From Temnopleurus reevesii (Eukaryota; Echinodermata; Echinoidea; Temnopleuroida; Temnopleuridae): a stretch of DNA of 10,585 bases. The DNA lies in contig BQKZ01008746.1 of the NCBI GenBank assembly GCA_036244855.1, positions 1 to 10,585 on the forward strand, written 5' to 3'. The translations under genes were made by a program, and so were the position numbers. Every line of letters starts with the position of its first letter. Position 1 is the stretch's first letter. Under the pieces are notes generated by a model. It had not been told where the DNA came from, ran no database searches, and saw only the letters and a list, made by a program, of their open reading frames with translations. Shown here piece by piece: positions 6,401 through 10,585 of this stretch.

Positions 6401-8643
6401 ATTCCCTTCAGAGCATTTTTAATGACACTAAAGTTGCATGTGTATACATGTAGCTTGTATTCATAAGAATAGAATAGATTTGAAAACATGCTTTTTGATA
6501 TTGATAGATGATGACCGACAGTATATTCACTAGGGCAAGAAACACACAACTTTAGACATACATGTACCTACATGTAGCACAGTGGGATATTCCATTTATT
6601 TCAACCATTGAATTGTTACGTGTAAAAACACAGTCATTTTCTAATACCTTTTAAGAAAACAGTGAGTTGTGAGAAGAAAAGCACACCAAACAGTCCCATT
6701 GCTACAAATTAAAGTAAGGAATACATTCAAGAATTGTTTAGGGTTTTATAACAACTCGGCAAACACTACAGAGGGAGGATGCATTATAAGCAAACAGTAG
6801 CTAGGCATTATACACAATACACACTAGTTGTTTAAAAGAAGAAAAAGGGGAAAGGAAGAAAAACAGGAAGAAAAGTGAAAAGGTACAAGACAAACTCGAG
6901 ATGACTAAACATGGGAAGGTGCTGGGTTCATTCACTCTGTACAAACAATGGCTAAGAAAAACTCCACAAGGAATTAAACATAAATTGAGACTTACATCAG
7001 TCTTGCCCCTGCCAGCAGATGGTTTAGGGATGCCAGTGGATGCTGATGGCGTTGTCACGGGCGATGGGGTTCTGTCTCCATCATCCAAAATACTAACCTG
7101 TGGAACAAGAAACAGCATCGCCCTAATTCTCAATGCACATATCATACATTAGATAATTTGTCTCGCGCCTCTGAATAGGTGACTAGAGAGATGGCGTGTT
7201 TAAATGCTATATATTATTATTATTATTACATGGAGCTCTTATAGGTTTTACTTAGGGTTCTGTATCACATTAAAGGTACATGTAGTAATACTGCAGAGGA
7301 TGCAAATAAAAACTATCTGATTCAGTCAATGTTATAATACCCAAACAGTGAACATTTATCTCCAAACCTGTTGGTAAGTTCAATGGTCATAGTGTATTTT
7401 AAGATAACACCGATTGAGCCTGAGCAATCTGTAAGTGCACTGCTGCACATTATCTCTTTATGATAAGGCATCATGTATCTGATGAACACGTAAAATGTAA
7501 AAAAAAAAAATATTTAGAAAATCTTGCAATTACCAAGACTCCCAATTATTTGTCACAACATGGGTACTCTCAAATTCAGCCTCCCCCTGTTCTCCCCATG
7601 AATCAGCCAGTTCCTGCCTAAACTTACTCACCTGAGACTGTCGGATCAAGATCCCATGATTATCAGGACAAGAGAAGTACTTCTTTCCCTGGACTATTCC
7701 ATTGTTCTTTCCCTTGGGTTCATCCAGCACAACTCCGATCCATTTACCACTGAACAGTAATAATAATAGATTACGTTTTAATATGAAGTGTGTATTACAT
7801 GATTTTGTGTATAAATCATCAATATTAAAAACTACAAACTTTCGAAAAATGCATACAGAAGAGATAGTGAAGAAGTAGAGAGGTACGCATGGATCTTTTC
7901 AATTTTTTCTCTGGGGGAATACTTTGTAATGTAAGCAAGTAAAAATGAATGAATAGATGGCAAGTTTTACCTTCTGAATGCATTTATGAAGAGCATTTTG
8001 TACAACGGAGCAATTGGTATTGGAATAATTTTACAGCTATTGCAGATAAAAAAAATTGAAAATTCTTTTCAGAATAAAGCTACAGTATGTAAATTGCCAA
8101 AGAATGCTCCCTGACTGTCATTAATTGAAAACACAAACATTTTTTTTATTTAGAATTCCAATGAGAATGTAAATTATGAGGCACTCTGCAAACATATTAT
8201 TGCTCATTATTGCTCAACAAAATATTTTTGTCAATATAGCAACTTCATGCATATGACTGGTCATCATAAGTTCTGAAAAACTAAATACATTTTCTGAGCA
8301 GTCTAATCACACAGTGTATTGCTCCTTGGAAAGTTAGTACTCATAATTCATGTCTTTAATGCCAATACTATACACATGGTTTATGATCTGCAATTTAAAA
8401 AAATGTTTTGTGCATGAGGATTGACCCCTTTTCATGAAAGTTTAATGAAGATTTCACACTTATTAATCAGACAGCAGTTCATACCACCATGGAGAATGAA
8501 TTCTCAAGCTTGTGCAGAAGATTGAAAAAGGAAAGATTTACTTACGCAGCAAAAGTGGTTGTTCCAACAAATGCAACTTTTCCAAGCCAGCCTTTCCCAA
8601 TGATCTCCACACGAGTTCCAATCTTAACTGGCTTCTCCGCCAT
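1..8643 (-). CDS. dctn1: Dynactin subunit 1 (p150Glued), N-terminal part, six exons, 3' end beyond window
   Basis: This is the largest dynactin subunit, which links cytoplasmic dynein to microtubules and cargo and tracks microtubule plus ends. Joining minus-strand exons 8643-8546, 7749-7632, 7097-6996, 4122-4048, 1038-706 and 224-1 gives 316 complete codons plus two bases, with no stop. Domains in order are CAP-Gly (about residues 6-72), a basic Ser/Pro/Thr-rich linker (about 73-198), and the start of coiled coil CC1 (about 199 onward). The order and the detailed sequence match animal p150Glued, whose human form is about 1280 residues, so roughly a quarter is present. CLIP-170 family proteins also carry CAP-Gly domains, but the coiled-coil words [12 protein letters not shown] and [13 protein letters not shown] are specific to p150Glued. 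All splice sites are GT-AG. The first coding intron is phase 2 and the remaining four are phase 0. The rest of the coiled coils and the C-terminus lie past the left edge. Confidence 0.96.
225..705 (-). other. dctn1 intron between coding exons 5 and 6
   Basis: This 481-bp intron runs from donor GTGAAA to acceptor CATAG. Most of it is low complexity: the GAT/ATC microsatellite at 327-510 (listed separately) and a CAG/CAC/ACC-rich stretch at about 565-660. The poly-Ile/His reading frame on the plus strand is a by-product of the microsatellite and is not a gene. Confidence 0.9.
327..510. repeat. Interrupted GAT/ATC trinucleotide microsatellite with inverted halves
   Basis: The plus strand has a GAT run at about 366-387, followed immediately by a long ATC run at about 388-449. 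Interrupted ATC units lie on both sides, at 327-340, 451-458 and 471-490. Because GAT and ATC are reverse complements, the junction around 376-400 can fold on itself. The tract lies in the intron between coding exons 5 and 6 and is likely length-variable between individuals. Confidence 0.95.
706..1038 (-). CDS. dctn1: dctn1 coding exon 5: Ser/Pro linker and start of CC1 coiled coil
   Basis: It encodes residues 132-242. The first two thirds are low-complexity linker: [16 protein letters not shown], a run of six serines, then [18 protein letters not shown]. From about residue 199 ([16 protein letters not shown]) the sequence becomes charged and heptad-like and aligns closely with the start of vertebrate CC1: [20 protein letters not shown] here against [20 protein letters not shown] in human. 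It ends IQLQQ, the equivalent of human IQLEQ. The acceptor is CTGTAG ending at 1039. The donor is GTGAAA at 705-700, the weakest donor in the gene, so read-through or an alternative donor is possible. Phase is 0 at both ends. Confidence 0.93.
2179..2275 (-). mobile_element. Possible retroposon 3' tail ending in (ATT)n
   Basis: On the minus strand a GC-richer segment containing CTGACGGACCTGTGCGC leads into an ATT-repeat tail (plus-strand AAT units at about 2179-2196). A simple-repeat tail on an otherwise unrelated unique segment is typical of SINEs and some LINEs. No head and no target-site duplication could be identified, so this is only a candidate. Confidence 0.3.
2360..2621. mobile_element. 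Non-autonomous TIR element (MITE), copy A
   Basis: This 262-bp element has imperfect terminal inverted repeats of about 60 bp (2360-2418 and 2560-2621). The left end starts CACTATTAGCA and the right end, read inward on the minus strand, starts CACTGTGAGCAGAAG. The TIRs share ATTTGGACAAAG-like and CTTCCATTCAAG words with copy B at 4367-4622. An internal word, GCAGAATAAGAGG in reverse complement, lies at 2463-2475. That is the same distance, within 2 bp, from the matching end as in copy B, which shows that these are two copies of one family in opposite orientation. No open frame for a transposase is present, and no target-site duplication is evident. Confidence 0.72.
2639..2927 (-). mobile_element. 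tRNA-derived SINE, near full length
   Basis: Read on the minus strand, the head at about 2925-2864 resembles a tRNA gene. An A-box-like GTGGTCATGACTC lies near 2914-2902. A T-arm with B box AGGTTTGAGTCCC follows, with its seven-base loop at 2875-2869 between arms GTAGG and CCCAC, one mismatch. A non-tRNA body follows, then a 3' end with AGCGCTTAG and GATAAGCGCTATATAA near 2695-2651. The same 3' end recurs at 3178-3225. Short AGAATG words at 2633-2638 and 2928-2933 might be the remains of a target-site duplication. The open frame at 2561-2833 is accidental. Confidence 0.75.
3178..3225 (+). mobile_element. SINE 3'-tail fragment
   Basis: It is a plus-strand copy of the 3' end of the SINE at 2639-2927. 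CCGCTTAG is followed, after a similarly spaced spacer, by GTGATAAGCGCTATATGAA, against CGCTTAG and TTGATAAGCGCTATATAA in the longer copy. It is followed by AT-rich sequence with ATTATT units. The tRNA-like head is absent, which fits the 5' truncation common in retroposons. Confidence 0.55.
3745..3785 (-). mobile_element. Possible short SINE-body fragment
   Basis: The plus strand has GACCTCACCTGGGTTGCATG followed by CAGCATTAA. The SINE at 2639-2927 has CACCTCACCTGGGTTAAGTG followed by CAGCACAA at about 2797-2824, in the same orientation. The match is about 25-30 bp with no visible flanking similarity, so it may be a degenerate copy or chance. Confidence 0.35.
4048..4122 (-). CDS. dctn1: dctn1 coding exon 4: small basic exon with two SxIP motifs
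   Basis: This 75-nt exon encodes residues 107-131: [16 protein letters not shown] followed by SSDIPTPRR. It has seven Arg/Lys and no Glu, and a single Asp. The acceptor is ATACAG ending at 4123 and the donor is GTGAGT at 4047-4042, with phase 0 at both ends. It lies between introns of 2873 and 3009 bp. Its position and charge match the small basic-domain exons of vertebrate DCTN1, which are alternatively spliced and raise microtubule affinity. The two SxIP motifs are SSIP (113-116) and SDIP (124-127), both in the basic Ser/Pro setting typical of EB1 ligands. The exon is supported by splice sites, open frame and composition, not by strict homology, so it is slightly less certain than its neighbours. 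Confidence 0.82.
4367..4622. mobile_element. Non-autonomous TIR element (MITE), copy B
   Basis: This 256-bp element has imperfect TIRs of about 56 bp: 4367-4423, starting CACTGTGAGCAGAAGACAC, and 4568-4622, whose reverse complement starts CACTTTAAGCAGAAGAGAC. Both arms end inward in CTTCCATTCAAG. The internal word GCAGAATAAGAGG lies at 4515-4527. Copy A carries it in reverse orientation at the equivalent place. There is no coding capacity. Flanks AACAC and CAATT do not show a clear target-site duplication. Confidence 0.75.
4842..4884. repeat. 22-bp tandem duplication
   Basis: Two adjacent units of TGAATTGATGACAAAAAA start at 4842 and 4864, a period of 22 bp. The units differ only in A-run length at the end. 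It is a local slippage duplication in an intron with no evident function. Confidence 0.8.
5066..5087. repeat. Perfect 10-bp hairpin in intron
   Basis: TTTTCTCCAT and its exact complement ATGGAGAAAA are separated by a TT loop. The stem is short and A/T-rich. It lies deep in an intron, far from any splice site, so no function is proposed. Confidence 0.8.
6996..7097 (-). CDS. dctn1: dctn1 coding exon 3: linker after CAP-Gly
   Basis: It encodes residues 73-106, starting [13 protein letters not shown] and ending GRGKTD. It aligns with the vertebrate segment IQVFEDGADTTSP just after the CAP-Gly core, which fixes both the frame and the exon. The rest is a Ser/Thr/Pro-rich, basic linker expected to be disordered and to strengthen contact with the acidic microtubule surface. 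It contains TGIPKP at 93-98, an (S/T)xIP-type motif. The acceptor is CCACAG ending at 7098 and the donor is GTAAGT at 6995-6990. It is 102 nt with phase 0 at both ends, so it could be skipped without a frameshift. Confidence 0.92.
7098..7631 (-). other. dctn1 intron between coding exons 2 and 3 (534 bp)
   Basis: The intron runs from donor GTGAGT to acceptor CCACAG. It contains an (ATT)n tract at about 7211-7228, preceded by AAATGCTATAT, which resembles the tail of the SINE family seen at 2639-2927. Nothing else is recognisable. Confidence 0.9.
7160..7230 (+). mobile_element. Possible degenerate SINE tail with (ATT)n
   Basis: The plus strand reads GCGTGTTTAAATGCTATATA followed directly by five ATT units. 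The SINE tail in this window ends GCGCTATATAA. Similarity is short, and the rest of the element cannot be recognised. Confidence 0.3.
7632..7749 (-). CDS. dctn1: dctn1 coding exon 2: second half of CAP-Gly with tubulin/EB1-binding motif
   Basis: A single T at 7749 completes Ala33, then residues 34-72 follow, from [17 protein letters not shown] to HGILIRQSQ. It contains the signature CAP-Gly loop, here GKNNG (residues 46-50) rather than the usual GKNDG. This loop contacts the C-terminal EEY/F motif of alpha-tubulin and EB1 in known CAP-Gly structures. The glycines that correspond to human positions mutated in motor neuron disease and Perry syndrome (in GKW and at the end of GKNDG) are retained. 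The acceptor is TTCAG ending at 7750 and the donor is GTGAGT at 7631-7626. The length is 118 nt, which converts phase 2 to phase 0. Confidence 0.95.
7750..8545 (-). other. dctn1 intron between coding exons 1 and 2 (796 bp)
   Basis: This is a phase-2 intron that interrupts the CAP-Gly domain at FAA/GKW. It has donor GTAAGT and acceptor TTCAG. The content is unique AT-rich sequence with a few AAT units at 7757-7768 and a 10-bp direct repeat (ATTATTGCTC) near 8196-8216. No other feature was seen. Confidence 0.9.
8546..8643 (-). CDS. dctn1: dctn1 coding exon 1: start codon and first half of CAP-Gly
   Basis: It encodes residues 1-32 and two bases of codon 33, beginning [18 protein letters not shown] and ending in TTTFAA. 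This is the first beta-strand half of the CAP-Gly fold. The ATG at 8643-8641 is chosen because the protein then starts a few residues before the domain, as I recall for insect p150Glued (MSEK...). The 15 nt upstream within the exon are also open in frame, so a longer N-terminus from an upstream exon, as in vertebrates, is not excluded. The donor is GTAAGT at 8545-8540, phase 2. Confidence 0.93.
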
Positions 8644-8658
8644 AATTATTTTTGGTCT
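8644..8658 (-). other. 5'UTR end and splice acceptor before the dctn1 start codon
   Basis: Reading the minus strand, TTATTGACAG ends at 8659 and is followed by 15 nt and then the ATG. This looks like a 3' splice site, which implies at least one upstream, probably non-coding exon at higher coordinates or beyond the right edge. The AG at 8658-8657 gives an alternative acceptor two bases later. The 15 nt are in frame and lack a stop, so they could be coding if the upstream exon is in frame. Confidence 0.55.
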
Positions 8659-8970
8659 CTGTCAATAAAGGTATCATTATGGAGCAATAATATACAGACA
8701 TAACACCTTATATTCAAAATAAATTTTGCAAAGAAAACAAGCAAGTGTTGCAAGATTCAGTTATTCAGTTATCATTGGACCAAGGATCAGATTGATTTGT
8801 CCAGTATGAATATTTAAAAAAAATAGTGAGAATGATCAGATGCAAAAAAAAGAGAACTTGATGAATTATTGACCACACACCATGCAAATTTAAGATTCCG
8901 CCATCATGTAACGTATCATATACGAGAAGGCCTACAATGTACTTAAAAAGCCAATATTTTTTACCGAAGT

Positions 8971-9560
8971 GTTAAAAGAAGAGTCTGCCCAAAATAATTT
9001 TTAAACAAAAGCAGAAAAAATTGCGAGCAGAAAAAAAGAAATTGAGGAAAATCGGACAACTAATAACAAAGTTATGAATTTTCAAAGAAAAGAGAAATCA
9101 GTGAAAATTTCCAGGCTTGTTGCCAATTTGATGATGTCACGGGTGCACAACCAATCATCCATTCTATTTATATTTTGTGGTGCAAAATTCATCATTTATT
9201 CAGAAAGACACAAAATTTGTATTAATGTAAACATGCATAAATGGGAGCTACATACATGTACATGTAGCCTAATCTATCATGAAGTCTTGGAAGATATACT
9301 ACATTTCAACTTGTGATGAAATTATATTTTAGGGAAAAAGTAATATTTCATAACATTGATATCAATATCATAAATAGTCAGTTGTGAATTGTGCACCTAT
9401 GATGTCATCAGTTGCCAACTTGTCTAAATATTCAAACATTCATAACTTTCTTTCATTCTTATTAGTTGTCCGATTTCACTCAAACTTTTTAGTTCTGCTC
9501 ATCAAATTTTTCTGCTTCTGTTCAAATTCATTATTTTGGGGTAGACTCTCCTTTCAACAA
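8971..9560. repeat. Large imperfect inverted repeat (foldback element)
   Basis: The left arm (8971 to about 9177) and the right arm (about 9362 to 9560) are reverse complements over most of 170-200 bp, with small gaps. Shared words include ATCGGACAACTAATA, GAGCAGAA, CCCAAAATAAT, AGAGTCT, GATGA(T/C)(G/A)TC and GGTGCACAA. The similarity stops abruptly at the outer ends. The centre, about 9178-9361, is AT-rich and unpaired. The short open frame at 9074-9316 lies across an arm and the centre and has no coding character. It is probably a foldback-type non-autonomous element, but target-site duplications were not found. Confidence 0.75.
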
Positions 9561-9819
9561 AGTCATTCTTGAATTTCAGACATTTTCATCATATTCATGC
9601 ATAAGCGAGTTGCTATTTTCAGTGAAAGTTTTAGTAGAATTCGCAAAAATGTCAGTTTAATAAATACATTTTTTTTTAGCAAAAACATATTTCTAAAAGT
9701 TTAAGTCTAGCCTAGTGAACAAATGCAAGGTACCGTACCGGTAACTTTAAAAAGTATTTCAAGGCTAAAACCAATAAACGACATAGACATGATAGACATA
9801 GGAGGTATAATTGTTCAAA

Positions 9820-9975
9820 ATCAACTGCAACTGCAACTCTGCAATTTAATTTGTGCAAATTGTAACGCGCATTTTCAATCGCGCACGCCTATGCGCATTC
9901 AACGAGATACGCATGAAGCAATGATTTTGATTGGCAAGTTCTGATCAACTGCAACTTGCGCGCAACCGCAACTTT
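9820..9975. repeat. CpG-containing patch with repeated GCAACT words
   Basis: TCAACTGCAACT occurs at 9821-9832 and again at 9945-9956. Further GCAACT units lie at 9833-9838 and 9968-9973. Between and beside them are GCGC-rich words (ACGCGCATT, TCGCGCACGCC, ATGCGCATT, TTGCGCGCAA). This contrasts with the CpG-poor surroundings. It may be part of a dispersed repeat or a regulatory element upstream of dctn1; the sequence does not decide which. Confidence 0.5.
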
Positions 9976-10585
9976 GGGCCCAACTTTGAACAACATCCCC
10001 TAAATCTGTAGTGTAAAGCAAGTGTAAAACCAGAAGAAAAAAAAAACGTTCAAGCCCATCTGCTCGAACGGGCATCATACTTTTCAGCATATGGGACCGG
10101 GATGGGAAACGCCTTTCTTTTCCTTGGTCGACCAAAGTAAGCTGGGAAAATTTGATCAAATTTGTCATTAGAAAACATGAGAATTAGCTTAAATTATAAA
10201 AATACAACCTTACCTTACTTATACGAGATTAATAACATTCATCAAGCTGATAATGTCCAAAATTAGTTTGGAAATTCAGATGTCTGTCATCTTGGACATC
10301 GAAAGGATGTTGACAAATTTGTCACTTTTTACACTTGAATGTGATGGCGCTCTTCAAAAAGACCAAGTAGCAACAAAAGGGCGCACACCACTTGACTCAT
10401 GAGTAAAACAGTAAAAAATAAAAATTCATCAAAAATAAGTGCTAGGAACAGTAACATTCAGACTTGAAGTGTTAGTAGATCATCTTATTTCCTTCATCTT
10501 CATGAAATATGAAGGTTGGTCTTTCAGCTCATTCTCTCAAAAAAGGGTCTGAAAATGAAACTACCTATAAATTGGCTGGGACCAT

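Larger units (their letters stand above)
4123..6995 (-). other. dctn1 intron between coding exons 3 and 4 (2873 bp)
   Basis: The intron is AT-rich and no additional exon was recognised. It holds the second copy of the TIR element (4367-4622), a two-unit tandem repeat (4842-4884) and a perfect short hairpin (5066-5087). The stretches 4630-4840 and 5090-6990 show only unique AT-rich sequence, with scattered TACATGTA words near 6556-6580. The open frames at 6092-6316 and 6265-6549 overlap on opposite strands and look random. Confidence 0.88.
8660..10585. other. Upstream of dctn1 coding sequence: first intron and/or promoter region
   Basis: No coding exon was recognised on either strand in these 1.9 kb. 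The splice acceptor at 8659 implies that at least the first part is intron. The foldback at 8971-9560 and the CpG/GCAACT patch at 9820-9975 are the only structured parts. A moderately GC-richer segment at about 10045-10140 could hold a non-coding first exon or promoter, but no clear donor, TATA box or initiator fixes it. I see nothing in 8700-8960, 9600-9800 or 10150-10585. Confidence 0.6.

Noticed and set aside
6556..6580. TACATGTA palindromes as regulatory sites
   Set aside because: The word recurs across the window, for example near 9251-9267, and is common in marine invertebrate genomes; nothing ties it to regulation here.
6901..7152. Plus-strand open frame of 83 codons
   Set aside because: It is the antisense shadow of coding exon 3 and its flanks. 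The minus strand has the splice sites and the homology.
1039..8545. CRISPR arrays, prokaryotic operons or a phage-type system
   Set aside because: The window is spliced eukaryotic DNA; there are no regularly spaced repeats, ribosome binding sites or dense reading frames.
9899..10168. Minus-strand open frame of 89 codons as an upstream exon of dctn1
   Set aside because: It has no similarity to known p150Glued N-termini, crosses a poly-A/T tract and the CpG patch, and has no convincing donor.

Overview
This window is animal nuclear DNA. It is AT-rich, with compact coding exons of clearly higher GC separated by long AT-rich introns that hold microsatellites, SINE-like retroposons and short inverted-repeat elements. 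The only gene I can support is on the minus strand. Six exons with consensus splice sites join into the N-terminal quarter of dynactin subunit 1 (p150Glued): start codon, CAP-Gly microtubule-binding domain, basic Ser/Pro-rich linker, and the beginning of the first coiled coil (CC1). The gene runs off the left edge. The organism is probably a marine invertebrate, with an echinoderm or another invertebrate deuterostome as my best guess. This rests on animal-type p150Glued, frequent TACATGTA-like words, and a tRNA-derived SINE of a general kind seen in such genomes. The lineage call is inference.

Layout, right to left (the direction of transcription). 8660-10585 is upstream sequence or the first intron; it holds a roughly 590-bp imperfect foldback (8971-9560) and a patch rich in CpG and GCAACT words (9820-9975). 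8644-8658 is the end of the 5'UTR just after a splice acceptor. The coding exons are 8546-8643, 7632-7749, 6996-7097, 4048-4122, 706-1038 and 1-224 (open at the window edge). The two large introns, 4123-6995 and 1039-4047, carry most of the repeats.

The introns contain two copies, in opposite orientation, of one 256-262 bp terminal-inverted-repeat element (2360-2621 and 4367-4622). Their consensus ends begin CACTGTG. There is also a tRNA-derived SINE on the minus strand (about 2639-2927), a second SINE 3' tail on the plus strand (about 3178-3225), and further probable SINE scraps. The last intron carries a long GAT/ATC microsatellite whose two halves are inverted relative to each other.

The encoded segment should bind microtubule plus ends and tubulin C-termini through the CAP-Gly domain and help recruit dynein. 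Three (S/T)xIP motifs lie in the linker, two of them in one 75-nt exon with phase-0 borders. This raises the possibility of splice-regulated EB1 binding and is the most interesting protein-level observation. No complete new gene system was found.
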